DNA of 64,000 nt from Poa pratensis. Lineage: Eukaryota > Streptophyta > Magnoliopsida > Poales > Poaceae. Below are positions 1-9,921 of the stretch, piece after piece; the first letter of the stretch is position 1, and each line of letters opens with the position of its first letter. A program made the translations under genes and the position numbers. The notes under the pieces were generated by a model. The model was given only the letters and a program-made list of their open reading frames with translations. It was not told the DNA's origin and made no database searches. Location of the stretch: the NCBI GenBank assembly GCA_947311845.1, contig CAMZMU010000034.1, positions 85,604,325 through 85,668,324 on the forward strand, read 5' to 3'.

Positions 1-404
1 TCACTTTTATACATTTTTTGGGACTAACCTATTAACAAGATGCCGAAGTGCCAGTTCCTGTTTTCTGCTGTTTTTGTATTCCAGAAAAGCTAGTCTGGAA
101 ATATTCTCGGAATTGGACGAAACTACACGGGGGTGCCTATTTTTCCAGAACACGCCTGACGGAGCGAAGGAGCAGCAGAGGAGGGCCACCAGGGCCCCAC
201 ACGCATGGAGGGCGCGGTTCCCCCCTCTGCTGGTCCTTCGCTCCGTCAGGCGTGTTCTGGAAAAATAGGCACCTCCGTGTAGTTTCGTCCAATTCCGAGA
301 ATATTTCCAGACTAGCTTTTCTGGAATACAAAAACAGCAGAAAACAGGAACTGGCACTTCGGCATCTTGTTAATAGGTTAGTCCCAAAAAATGTATAAAA
401 GTGA
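1..404. repeat. Near-perfect palindrome of LTR sequence
   Basis: Base 1 pairs with base 404 and the pairing keeps the same register inwards (coordinate sum 405), giving arms of about 184 bp (1-184 and 221-404) around a spacer of about 36 bp that is not self-complementary. The arms are edges of an Athila-type LTR. Only a few mismatches were seen, for example near 136/269. The turn lies at a short inverted motif (CAGCAGAGG / CCTCTGCTG). A template switch during copying or an assembly fold-back would both produce this. Confidence 0.9.
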
Positions 405-488
405 TATAAAGTAGATGCAAAACATGTAGCAATTGGTATAAAACAAGCATGGAGCATCAAAAATTATAGATACGTTTGAGACGTATCA
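1..488 (-). repeat. Partial 3' LTR that runs into its own inverted copy
   Basis: From 488 leftwards the minus strand matches the first part of the 5' LTR at 2883 (TGATACGTCTC, then a TATA-containing AT-rich stretch). At about 221 the sequence turns round and continues as the reverse complement of what was just read. The normal LTR continuation seen at 2640-1288 is therefore absent on this side. Confidence 0.8.
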
Positions 489-1091
489 CTCCCCTTGGTA
501 ATTTATAGTATTATCACCCAAAGTTATACAATCTTCGCATTTGGAAAGCTCCCAAAGATTTAAGGAATCATAAATATTCTTGGGCATTAAACAGAATTCA
601 GACATAATATCACAGCGAGAATGAAAAGTTTCACCATTTATAACAACTTTTACTGAGGGAATCCATCCCGATGGTGCAAAATTTACGGGCACATTATCAT
701 AATGTTCACGAATCTGATTAAACCCTTCTTTTAGACCAGATATGTTCGTTTCAAGAGCGTTAAGTCTATCACTTATGCTTGTCAAAGCCAAATCAATTTT
801 AGTGATTGGGGGGCTAGAAATTGTAATCAATTTTTTCATAGCATTAAAAGCTTGATCCCCATCATAACGAAGGAAATCTCCTCCTACCACAGCATCCAAA
901 GCATATCTGTAGCAAAGAACAAGACCAAAATAAAAGCTACTAAGAAGCAGGCTTAAAGTCATTTTAGGTTCATTTTTAGCATAGGACTCAGATATTCTAG
1001 ACCAAGCATCTTTAAAACTCTCCTCACTCCCTTGCTTGAAAGTGAAGATCTCTTCTTCAGGTGACATCACTACTGGAACAGGGCTAGACAT
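486..1091 (-). pseudogene. gag-protease remnant of the Athila-type element
   Basis: The frame from the ATG at 1091 encodes 201 residues. The N-terminal part (IFTFKQGSEESFKDAW) is the gag start typical of Athila-type gypsy elements. After about residue 140 it changes to a retropepsin-like stretch (VVINGETFHSRCDIMSEFCLMPKNIY), in which the usual active-site region is poorly kept. The jump from early gag to protease implies an in-frame internal deletion. The stop codon is the TGA that opens the 3' LTR, so the frame ends exactly at the element boundary. It would normally be the start of a gag-pol polyprotein. Upstream in-frame codons exist but this is the first ATG. Confidence 0.75.
489..498 (-). 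other. Polypurine tract before the 3' LTR
   Basis: On the minus strand CCAAGGGGAG lies directly before the TGATACG start of the 3' LTR. This is where plus-strand priming is expected in an LTR retrotransposon. Confidence 0.7.
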
Positions 1092-1258
1092 GATAACTAA
1101 CAGAAAACAAAACTGAAAATAAACTAAATGCAAGTAACTAATTTTTTTGTGTTTTGATAATTGAAAGCAAACAAGATAAAATAAAATAAACTAAGCAAGA
1201 CAAAACACAAAGTAAAGAGATTGGAAGAATGAAACTCCCCTTGCAGAAGACTGCTGTC

Positions 1259-1276
1259 TCCCCGGCAACGGCGCCA
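1259..1276 (-). other. Primer-binding site, tRNA-Asp type
   Basis: The minus strand reads TGGCGCCGTTGCCGGGGA, complementary to the 3' end of plant tRNA-Asp (plus strand TCCCCGGCAACGGCGCCA). It lies about 11 bp inside the 3' end of the 5' LTR. Confidence 0.88.
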
Positions 1277-1287
1277 GAAAAATAGCT

Positions 1288-2883
1288 TGATGACGTGAAA
1301 CACACGTTCGTTGGGAGACCCCAAGAGGAAGGTATGATGTAGTCAGCAGCGAGTTTTCCCTCAGAAAGAAACCAAGGTTATCGAACCAGTAGGAGCAGCA
1401 ACTCTTCAGAAGGTTGTCAACGGCGCCAGAAAAATAGCTGTCGCAGGGAGTCTGGACTGTTGACGCGGAATCTGCACACAACACAATCAAACTACTTTGC
1501 CCAACGAAACAGTGAGGTTGTCAATCTCACTAGCTTGCTGAAAACAAAGGATTAAATGTATGGTGTGGAAAATGAGTATTAAATTGCAGAGAATGAAAAA
1601 GGAACAGTTTGCAGTTTGTGGTTGTTTAATCAGTGTAAAAGAATGGACCGGGGTCCACAGTTCACTAGTGGTGTCTCTCCATAAAAGATAACTAACATGT
1701 TGGGTGAACAAATTACTGCTGGGCAATTGACGAATAGTGAGCGCATGACAATGCATATACATGACATGTTGACTACTATGATATTTAATTGGGCATTACG
1801 ACATAATACATAGACCGTTATCCAACAGCATCTATGACTAATAATCCACCGCCGGGTTGTCATCCGAGTCCCCCGTTGGTATTAAGTTGCAAGCAACGGA
1901 TAATTGCATTAAGTAAAGTGCGTAATGTAAACAAACACATATGCCCGTGGACATAGCATTGTTAGGTTATCCCTAGTGGCAACAGCACATCCACAACCTT
2001 AGAACTTTCTGTCACTGTCCCAGGTTAAACGGAGACATGAACCCACTATCTAGCATAAATACTCTCTCTTGGAGTTACAAGCATCTACTTGGCCAAAGCA
2101 TCTACGAGTAACGGAAAGCATGCAAGATCTTAAATAACATATGAGATAGATTGATAATCAACTTGACATAATATTCAATATTCATCGGATCCCAGCAAAC
2201 ACAACATGTAGCATTACAATAATATGATCTTGATCATGTAGGGCAGCTCACAAGATCTAAACATGATGGCACAAAGTGGACAGACAACCATCTAGCTACT
2301 GCTATGGACCCGTAGTCCAAGGATGAACTACTCACGCATCACTCCGGAGGCAGGCATGGTGATGTAGAAGCCTCCGGTGATGATTCCCCTCTCCGGCAGG
2401 GTGCCGGGAAGAGGTTCTGAACCCTCCCGAGCTAGGGTTGACGACGGCGGCGTCTCTGGATCTTTTCATGGATTTTTGCTCAGATACTTAGGGTTTTCGC
2501 GTCGGGGGGAATAAGTAGGCGAAAGGGCGGCGGCTGCGGACCCCGAGGGGCCCACACCACCCTAGGGCGCGGCAGAGGGGGGCCCGCGCCCTAGGTGCGT
2601 GTGGCCTCCTGGTGGCCCTCCTCTGCTGCTCCTTCACTCCGTCAGGTGTGTTCTGGAAAAATAGGCTCCCCCGTGTAGTTTCGTCCAATTCGAGAATATT
2701 TCCAGACTAGCTTTTCTGGAATACAAAAACAGCAGAAAACAGGAACTGGCACTTCGGCATCTTGTTAATAGGTTAGTCCCAAAAAATGTATAAAAGTGAT
2801 ATAAAGTAGATGCAAAACATGTAGCAATTGGTATAAAACAAGCATGGAACATCAAAAATTATAGATACGTTTGAGACGTATCA
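1288..2883 (-). repeat. 5' LTR of the Athila-type element
   Basis: About 1.6 kb, starting TGATACGTCTC at 2883 and ending near 1288 just before the primer site. The 3' edge is uncertain by up to 150 bp, because a 21-bp piece of the leader (with GGCGCCAGAAAA) occurs at both 1268-1288 and 1419-1439. The LTR holds no gene. Confidence 0.8.
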
Positions 2884-4742
2884 GCTGCCAGTTCGGAAGC
2901 ACGATGAATTCCTTTGGCCATAGAATGGTCGCTTTCTTGGCTTCTCCAAGTTCAAGCACCTCCCCATCTTCACCTGCAGGGTGTTCCAGCTTCAGCTCCT
3001 CAAAATCTTTCATCACTTCATCCACGCGACAACAGCGTAGCCATTTGGAACCGGAGAGAAATGGTAAGTTGGATTAGGTCCAATTGGTACGACATAGCCG
3101 ACCGCCACCTTCATGGTTAAGTTAAAAACTTTCACATGCATCTCACAAGGTGTGCTCTCCGTGATATCATCCACTGGGTAGCGACGAAGTGGAGCCACCG
3201 TCACTGCATCATCAGTACCATCCTGGAGCTCCTTGGAAGCCACGCTGCTTTTCCGATTCGATGGGCCGCCGGTACCATCGTATGCAGCTTCTACCATGTG
3301 CCGCTGAGATTGGCCGCTAGTACCTTGCTGGCTAAGTGCGGCAATTTGATCCTTCTGCCGCTTTAATTCTTCTTCTATATTACGCAGCCGGTCTGCAGCA
3401 GCGCGTGCTTCCATTGCCTCCCTTTCCTTTCTCCTCTGATGGCTTCTATCAGGAAATTTCTTCCTGTGCTCGGGAATAGCAATTGTCTTGGGCTTGGAGC
3501 CTGGTACGCCTCGTAACCGTCCGTCGTGTTCCTTATTCCCAAGGGCGCGTGTGAGCTCGTCATCCTCTCTATCGGGAATGAACCGTCCCTCTGCAACATC
3601 CTTTACTGCATTTCTAATGCCTTCGATGGGTAGTAGGGGATTATCTTTGTGTCTTCTGTTATATATGCACTTCCCTTCTGCGTCCAACGTGCCCCCATGC
3701 CCGTAAAACCAATTTCTTGCCCGTTCGATCCATGCGAGTGGCTCTGGAGTGATCCCTTTAGCCAGCAGGTCCGCCTCAAGTTTCTCCCACTTAGGCATGC
3801 TAAAAGCGTAGCCACCAGCCCCCATAGTATGGTGGTAGATTTTTTAGCAGCATTTGCCTTATTTTTTGCAGACTTTTCCTGAGCTTTCTCCGATTTCTTG
3901 TACGCCACAAATTCTTCCCAGTAGTCCCTTATCTTCTCATACCCTTTATCGAAGTCCGGAGTCTTATTTTTCTGGACAAACTCGCTGTTCAATCTTTTCT
4001 TCCAGTTCTTGAATAGCTCGGCCATCTTCTTAAGAGCCTAGTCCCTGACTTTTTGCTCCATGTTTTTCCGGGCAATCTTTTCTGCCTCATTTGGATCCTC
4101 CTCATCTGGATCCACCTCTGGCGCCAGGGTGAAATTAAGCATGAGCTTTCTCCAAAGTCTTTCTTTGCCCTCCTCACCGACATATCTTACTCCTCCCTCC
4201 TTTGGCTGATGCCATTCTCGAACGGTGATCGGGATGTAGTCCCTAACAAGAACTCCGCATTGCTTTACCATTTTATTTTTAACACCAGGGGGAGCACTCG
4301 GTGTGCCGTCTTCAGTGACTTTTTCGATCCTGTACCTTTCTTGGTCGCCCAACTTTTTGGCTGGGCCTCGTTTTGTCCTTACAGAAGATTTGCTCGATCC
4401 GGAGGGCTAAAAGAAGAAAGAGCGTTAATATATGTATATAGACAGCAGAGGCTTAATTAATACAATCTTCGGCTTCATTAATATATGTATATGCACCTCG
4501 CCGGAGTTTGCAACATTTAATGTTCCACCGGAGCCTTCGGCTTCTCCCTCGTCGGCTTCTTCCTCGCCGACTTCTCCCTCACCCCAGCCGTCGGGTTCTA
4601 CCACACCGGAGCCGTCTCTTCGGTTGAGAGACTCATCTCCCTCACCGGAGTTGTTCAAAAACTGCGAGGTGACATCGCCAACATCTTCCGGCCGCGGATT
4701 ATATCCTCGAGGATATTTTCCTGATTTTCGTCTCGCTCCATA
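2884..4742 (-). pseudogene. CACTA (En/Spm) ORF1-type transposon protein, broken
   Basis: This minus-strand gene resembles the second, TNPA-like protein of plant CACTA elements (plant transposase, Ptta/En/Spm family), which binds transposon ends together with TNP2. A likely start ATG at 4742 opens MERDENQENILED. Exon 1 runs to about 4497 with a GAG|GTGCAT donor; exon 2 begins near 4406. Recognisable parts are the acidic segment, GPAKKLGDQERYRIEKVTEDG, a KWEKLEADLLAKGITPEP core, the ARNWFYGHGG segment and a coiled Lys/Glu-rich stretch. It is not functional: exon 1 changes frame near 4690, there are frameshifts near 3830 and 3030, and an Athila-type LTR interrupts the 3' end at 2883. The reading continues in the third frame from 3030 to that insertion. 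Confidence 0.8.
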
Positions 4743-4824
4743 GTTTCTGCAAATTAAGAACAATGCACAAAACAATGCACATAGGAATAAGAGTTGAATA
4801 TAAAAGAGCATCAAGAAGCAAATA

Positions 4825-5184
4825 TCAAACACATTTAAGTCTAACCCACTTCCTATGCATTGGGATCTTGTAAGAAAATAAATCAATAAAGCACAAAGTG
4901 ACTAGCATAGGAAGGCAAAGCAAGTGCAACTTCAAAATTTTCAACAAAAAGAGAGAAGACTTAATATTTTTGAGATATATGAAATCATGTCTCCCTCTCT
5001 CATAAAAACTTTCAGTAGCATCATTGATAAACTCAACAATATAGCTATCACATGAAACATTCTTATCATGATCCATATGCATAAAAGTATCATTACTCTC
5101 CACATAAGCATAAACAGTTTCATTAGGAATAGTGGGAGTAAAACATTCATAATAATCATTGTAATCATCATATATAGGAGGCAT
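4825..5184 (-). CDS. Short open frame in the leader of the second Athila-type element
   Basis: A 119-residue frame starting MPPIYDDYNDYYECF, with a hydrophobic segment (LKLHLLCLPMLVTLCF) and a basic end (IPMHRKWVRLKCV). Similar frames are common in Triticeae retroelement leaders by my recollection. No enzymatic domain is visible and no function is assigned. Confidence 0.35.
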   Translation of the reverse strand: MPPIYDDYNDYYECFTPTIPNETVYAYVESNDTFMHMDHDKNVSCDSYIVEFINDATESFYERGRHDFIYLKNIKSSLFLLKILKLHLLCLPMLVTLCFIDLFSYKIPMHRKWVRLKCV

Positions 5185-5371
5185 ATCATAATCACAATAA
5201 ACTTTATACTCAAAAGTGGGTGGACTGAAAATATCATATTCATCATCATAAATAGGGACATAGTATCATCAAACAAGTCAAAGAACCTCCCCAAGCTTAG
5301 ATGATTGCAAGATAAAGAAACCTCCCAAGCTTAGTCTAGTGCACGCAAGAATAGAAACTTAAGCGCTACGC

Positions 5372-5389
5372 TCCCCGGCAACGGCGCCA
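5372..5389 (-). other. Primer-binding site, tRNA-Asp type
   Basis: Same 18-bp motif as at 1259-1276 (plus strand TCCCCGGCAACGGCGCCA), placed 10 bp inside the LTR end at 5400. Confidence 0.87.
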
Positions 5390-5399
5390 GAAAAGTGTT

Positions 5400-6856
5400 T
5401 GATAACCCCCAAGAGCAAGGGATCACTGTAGCATCTCTCAATGTGGAAGTAAGGTATCGATCCGCAGGAGCAAGAAGGAAAAGTTATCTATTCCCTACAA
5501 ATAAAGTGTCACAAGTTTTAGTTGATTATGCACTAAACAAGTTTAAGGAACAAGGTGGTTGATTTAATGGATGGAAGTTTGATGTAACAAGGCAAGAATG
5601 TGGAAGTGTCCCAATCCTCTTCAATGCAAGAGGACAAGACAAAGGTTTTCTAGGATGCTTGGAAATAAGGCCTAGGGATCATACTTTCACTAGTGGACAC
5701 TCCCAACAATTGAATACATAGATATTTCCTCTTCACTTTGCTACTCTGAACTATTCTCCCGTTGGATAGAAATACCAATCTACTGCGTAGGGCTACAAGA
5801 GCACACCTTAAAGTCTGAGTGAACAAACACCACAATATCATAGAACACCAAGACCATCGTGTAGGGCTACAAAAGCACACCTTAAAGTCTGTCTTCCACA
5901 TCTAGGGAACCCCAAGGTCACTATGAGTGCCCCAAAATAGTACTAAACAAACACCACAATTTTATAGTGACATCCAACACAAAGAATAACTCATGGTAAG
6001 TATTTCTGTAACCTTTAGCCTAAGAGTCACACACGGTGCGCACACTGTCAACTTCACACCATGGGACAAAGGTGACTCCGGAAATTACATTAATAAAACC
6101 ACTTGAGTAGCACAAACAATGAAGGAGAAACATCCATGAATTCAATTAGATTACAAAGCTCATGATCACATAAAGATCACATCATGGGAGAGAGAGATGA
6201 ACCACATAGCTACCGGTAGAGCCCTCAGCCCCGATGAAGAACTACTCCCTCCTCATCATGGGAGGCAGCAACGGCGATGAAGATGTTGATGATGAACACG
6301 TCGGAGGGGGGGTGGAGCCCTCCGGAGGTGACTCCGGCGGCGTTTCCCCCCTCCGATCTTCTCTGGCGGCAGCCTTCTGACTCTCTGTTTCGTGGTTCTG
6401 TGTTTCTCCGCCGCCTCCTTCCAGAGAACGTCGGGGGACCTTTTTTATAGGCAGTTTTAGGTCAAGACGGAGTCGGTGGACGAAAGATCAACGGCAACGG
6501 AGCCTCGAGGCCCAAATGGGTGGGTCCCACGCGGCCTGGTACTGTGGCCACGTGGGCCCCCTCGTTTGTCCCTCGGGTCTCCGTTTGTTCGCTTCATTTT
6601 TCCACAGGCCTTCTTCCTTCCAAAAAATGATGTCCCTAAATTTGCAGGTGATTTGGACGACGTTTGGGTCCCTGAAACATTAAAATACAAAACTAGGGTT
6701 TTCTGCCTGTGCAGGGTTAATTCCATAAAAATAGGAAATCATTAAGATATTTCCAAAATCATGATAAAACATTGATATAACCCTTATATGATGCAAATAT
6801 GATTGGAATATGAGTGAATAAAGTGCAAAGTTCATGTATGCATTTTACATGCATCA
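5400..6856 (-). repeat. LTR of the second Athila-type element
   Basis: 1457 bp with TGATGCATG and GTTATCA ends. A 5' LTR promoter is plausible: the minus strand has a TATA-like GCCTATAAAAAAGG near 6450. Two similar stretches of about 90 bp containing TTTAAGGTGTGCT occur at 5800-5890. Sequence differs from the LTR at 1288-2883. Confidence 0.8.
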
Positions 6857-7146
6857 ACTCGTAAACCCCGTAAACTAGTATCGTAAACTCGTATCGGACC
6901 ACATGAACTAGTATCGTAAACTCGTAAACTCGTATAGGTCGGAACTAGTATCGTAAACTCGTAAACTAGTATCGGACCACATGAACTAGTATCGTAAACT
7001 CGTAAACCCGTAAACTAGTATCGTAAACTCGTAAACTCGTAAACCCGTAAACTAGTATCGTAAACTCGTAAACTCGTAAACCCGTAAACTAGTATCATAA
7101 ACTCGTAAACCCGTAAACTAGTATCGTAAACTCGTATCGGACCACA
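6857..7146. repeat. Minisatellite, units built from GTAAACTCGTAAACTAGTATC
   Basis: About 290 bp of imperfect tandem copies of TAAACTCG, TAAACCCG and TAAACTAGTATCG blocks, with TCGGACCACATGAAC inserted at intervals. It directly abuts the LTR start at 6856. It probably lies in the first intron of the CACTA gene whose 5' exon is at about 7293-7690. Confidence 0.9.
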
Positions 7147-7689
7147 AATTTTCCTAACACAAATTCAATCAAATATTGACGCCGAAATACAAACATGTTC
7201 AAACAGTGCAAACAGTCCAATTCATATCAATTTGTACAACATTTTGCCAACATTTTGATGAACAAATAAAAAGTACAAAAATGTGCTACCTCCGCGGCCG
7301 TCGAGGCCGTGGCCGGCGTGAAGGACGCGGCGCGAGCGGGGGCGCGGCCGTGGAGAGGGCGCGGCGTCGGAATGCATAGTGGAGGGCGCGCGCGGCCGTG
7401 GAAGGCGCGGCCGTGGAGAGGTGGCGCGCGTGGAGGAGGCCGGCGCGTGGAGGAGCTACGCCGGTGCGTGGAGGAGAGCGCGGCCGCGCGTGGAGGAGGC
7501 CGCGTGGAGGGAGGCCGGCGCGTGGAGGAGGGCCGGCGCGTGGAGGGAGGCCGCGTGGAGGAGGCCGGCGCGTGGAGGCGGGGCGCGACGTGGGGCGCGG
7601 CGCGGAGTCGGGCAGCCTGCCGGCGTAGTTTCGCTCCGCGTCGCGCTTCTCTCCGTCCTTAGTCGATTTGAGCGATTTGGGTGGAATGG
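7147..7689 (-). other. GC-rich 5' exon candidate of the left CACTA element
   Basis: On the minus strand a very GC-rich stretch (about 7690-7293) made of imperfect CTCCACGCGCCGGCC units is followed by GCGGAG|GTAGCACAT, a good splice donor near 7292, and then AT-rich intron-like sequence. The position next to the subterminal repeats suits the 5' untranslated exon of a CACTA gene. Open frames on the plus strand here consist of Arg/Gly/Glu repeats and look like by-products of the repeat. Confidence 0.4.
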
Positions 7690-7936
7690 GGAAGAAGAAA
7701 GGGCGCGGGCAGTTATAGCCAGGGTCATTGGTCCCGGTTGCTGCTACGAACCGGGACCAAAGATGTCATTGGTCCCGGTTGCTGCTACGAACCAGGACCC
7801 AATGCATCTTTGGTCCCGGTTCGTAGCAGCAACCGGGACCAATGCCCTGGCAATTAATGCCAGATTCGCTCGCGCGTATATGGACTCATTGGTCCCGGTT
7901 CTTCGTATAAACGGGACCAAAGAGTCCTTTTTCTAA
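7690..7936 (-). repeat. CACTA subterminal repeats with truncated terminus
   Basis: Several direct and inverted copies of ATTGGTCCCGGTT...AACCGGGACCAA, the subterminal signature of Caspar-like grass CACTA elements and the binding sites for their transposase. The outermost part reads AGTCCTTTTTCT and then changes to unrelated AT-rich sequence at 7937 where TACTAGTG would be expected, so the very tip is lost. The GGTCCCGGTTGCTGCTACGA stretch is present in both orientations. Confidence 0.8.
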
Positions 7937-8354
7937 ATTATTTCAAACTTTTCAGTTCTGAATGTTGTTCTCGCCTTTTTTCTTTTCTTATTTAGGTGTT
8001 TGAATATGAATTTCACATGGTTTTGAATCTGAAAAGACTTTCAACATGAAAAGTGTTTAAATTTGAATAAACAATCCAAAACCATTTTCTGTTTTCTAAA
8101 ATAATTATTGTAACTATACAAACTATTAACCATTTTGCCATTTTCAATTAAAAATGCATTAACTTTATTGCATATTTTGAATTGACAAAACTTTCAACGT
8201 GAAAAGTGTTTGAATTTGTATAAATAATCCAAAATAAATTTTACATAGAAGCCATGGGAGAGTGATGAGGTTGCAGATATGAGTTTAGATGTGCTATGCC
8301 AATAGAGGCCATGCATGACTACATATATATAGTGAGAATCCCACCAATAAGGAA
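7937..8354. other. AT-rich stretch without a gene
   Basis: Repeated TTCAA-CATGAAAAGTGTTT-AATTTG motifs (7990-8230) and then unique sequence. No coding signal was seen. It probably belongs to the interior or 3' region of a CACTA element. Confidence 0.5.
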
Positions 8355-8658
8355 GAAGCACACGGATCGTGTGTTTCTTTCGAGCGCTTGTGAGCCGTTG
8401 GATCAGGGGTGTGTTTCTTTTGAGGGATTGTGAGCTGTTGGATCAGCAGTATCACGACTACTTCGTGAGCCACATGACCCGGTTGGTGTTACCAACCGGG
8501 ACTAAAGAAGCACACGGATCGTGTGTTTCTTTCAAGCGCTTGTGAAACGTTGGATCAGGGGTGTGTTTCTTTTGAGGGATTGTGAGCAGTTGGATCAGCA
8601 GTATCACGACCACTTCGTGAGCCACATGACCAGGTTGGTGTTACCAACCAGGACTAAA
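8355..8658. repeat. Two tandem 152-bp units with CACTA subterminal motif
   Basis: 8355-8506 and 8507-8658 match in register, each starting GAAGCACACGGATCGTGTG and ending in a CGGTTGGTGTTACCAACCG-type short palindrome plus GGACTAAA. About ten differences were seen, including loss of the CCGGG sequence in the second unit. Confidence 0.9.
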
Positions 8659-8670
8659 GAAGCACACGTA

Positions 8671-8682
8671 CCCTATATATAG
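8671..8682 (+). promoter_or_regulatory. TATA box candidate
   Basis: CCTATATATAGC in a GC-rich setting (followed by CCCCCCTCC), a strong match to plant TATA boxes. The same element recurs about 0.9 kb downstream. The transcript it would start is not identified. Confidence 0.45.
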
Positions 8683-8820
8683 CCCCCCTCCGGAATTTCA
8701 CGGGAAGAATGTATTAGCGGCAAATATAACGACGCCTATAAATTGGCCACTCCTCAGACAGGTTACTCACTCACACAAAACATTCCAGCGTCACTCGGAG
8801 AGGCATCTTTGGGCAACAAG

Positions 8821-8887
8821 CGGCAAGACGTCTCTGATGACCTGCGACCGTTCCAAACGGTTGTAGATCATCAGAGATGTCTTGCCG
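8821..8887. repeat. Hairpin with 32-bp arms and 3-base loop
   Basis: Arms 8821-8852 and 8856-8887 are inverted copies with four mismatches. All four are transitions, as expected after cytosine deamination of a once perfect hairpin. A third, direct copy of the arm lies at 8888-8922. Confidence 0.75.
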
Positions 8888-9576
8888 GATGGTTGTAGAT
8901 CATTAGAGACGTCTTACCGCTGCTTGGATCGAAGTGGCGCTCAAACACAAAACATTCGGGTTCCCTAGCTACGTCCTACGGTGCATTTGATATGCGGGCA
9001 CTCACGAGCCACCGTCGGGCTGTATGCAGGGGGAACCGTGTGTTTTGTTCCAACTTTTTCGAGCGCGTGTAAGACGTTGGAGTTTTCTTCTGAAGGCTAT
9101 ACCTAACGAAGCTGAGCTTTGAGAGGTTCCCACGGGAGGTGTGGGAGCCGACAACCACCTACCACGCGTGTTTCACCGGTCGTCTTGCAATTAATTAACA
9201 GAAAACAAAAAAGAAAACTCACATGTGATATAACCCATTTCTTCTAGGTGGAAACTCCCATTTCGTGTATGACCGATTTCACAAAAGGTAGTAGTGGTTC
9301 GCGGGGATCCATACATAAAAGGTTTAATACATTATTACACATGATCCAACGTCTCACAAGCGCTTGAAAGAAACACAAACCTGATCCAACATCACCACCA
9401 TTATTCTACATAAACGGACCTGCTGGCTCGAAGGCCGTAGGATTAGGGGGAACGGCGGGAGGAGCCAGCCCCGTGGGCGGCCGCCCGGTTCTCGCGCGCA
9501 CGTTTGCGGCGGAAGGCAAGATCCATGGAGGATGAGTCTTTCAGCGCCCAATCCGGGACTAAAGAAGCACACGTAC

Positions 9577-9588
9577 CCTATATATAGC
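9577..9588 (+). promoter_or_regulatory. TATA box candidate, second copy
   Basis: Same CCTATATATAGC element in the second copy of the duplicated module, followed by a leader-like sequence (CAGCACTCAGTGTCTACTC). Confidence 0.45.
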
Positions 9589-9921
9589 CCCCCTCCCGGA
9601 CATGTTCAGCACTCAGTGTCTACTCATTGTAGTTCATTTTGGCAGTACACGGGTAGCAGAGAGCAAGATTTCTGAGAGGCAGGAGTTCCTAGAGCGGAGG
9701 CTGAAGGTGAACCCTCCCCTCGGTCGGATCCAAGCAGCGGCAAGGCTCTGATGATTAGCAACATCCCAACACTTGTTGCAAATCATCAGAGACGTCTTGC
9801 CGCTGTTTGGATCGAAGGCCGATTTGCCGTCTCACGAGCCACCGGTGGGCTGACGGATGCAGGGGAAACCGTATGTTTTGTTCTATCTACAAAGCATTTT
9901 GGTATACAAAGCATTCGGATT

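Larger units (their letters stand above)
1..2883 (-). mobile_element. Internally deleted Athila-type gypsy LTR retrotransposon
   Basis: Reading the minus strand, the order is 5' LTR (2883 to about 1288), a tRNA-Asp primer site (1276-1259), a short gag-protease frame (1091-486), a purine-rich tract (498-489) and the start of a 3' LTR at 488. Both LTRs open with TGATACGTCTC. The internal region is about 0.8 kb, against several kb in complete Athila-type elements, so reverse transcriptase, RNase H and integrase are gone while primer site and polypurine tract remain. At 2884 the element interrupts the CACTA ORF1-type gene. The target-site copy at the other end lies outside the window. Assignment to the Athila group rests on the tRNA-Asp primer site and gag sequence; the exact family name is not claimed. 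Confidence 0.85.
4760..6856 (-). mobile_element. Second Athila-type LTR element, 5' half only
   Basis: Minus-strand order is LTR (6856-5400), tRNA-Asp primer site (5389-5372) and about 0.6 kb of internal sequence that stops near 4760 beside the CACTA ORF1-type gene. No second LTR is present, so the 3' half was lost. The LTR begins TGATGCATGT and ends GGGGGTTATCA. The internal piece has only a short open frame and looks like the leader of a non-autonomous element. The exact junction with CACTA sequence between 4743 and 4800 is not clear. Confidence 0.75.

Noticed and set aside
7..398. Two 116-residue proteins on opposite strands
   Set aside because: They are the same LTR sequence read from both arms of the palindrome.
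1259..1276. tRNA-Asp gene end (also at 5372-5389; tRNA-Met at 62358-62373)
   Set aside because: Only the 16-18 bases of a primer-binding site are present beside an LTR; no tRNA body.
1418..1428. Second primer-binding site of the first element
   Set aside because: Only the GGCGCCA part with its AT-rich neighbour is repeated; the adjoining CCCCGG part needed for tRNA-Asp pairing is missing.
4941..5294. Met/Leu/Ile-rich 117-residue frame, possibly membranous
   Set aside because: An alternative frame of the ATGAT-rich retroelement leader; the overlapping 119-residue frame fits better, and neither shows a domain.
6857..7146. CRISPR-like array
   Set aside because: The repeats are contiguous without unique spacers and the genome is a plant nuclear one; it is a minisatellite.
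7309..7936. Arg/Gly/Glu-rich proteins of 117 and 185 residues
   Set aside because: Products of GC-rich tandem units and CACTA subterminal repeats read in several frames; no conserved start or domain.
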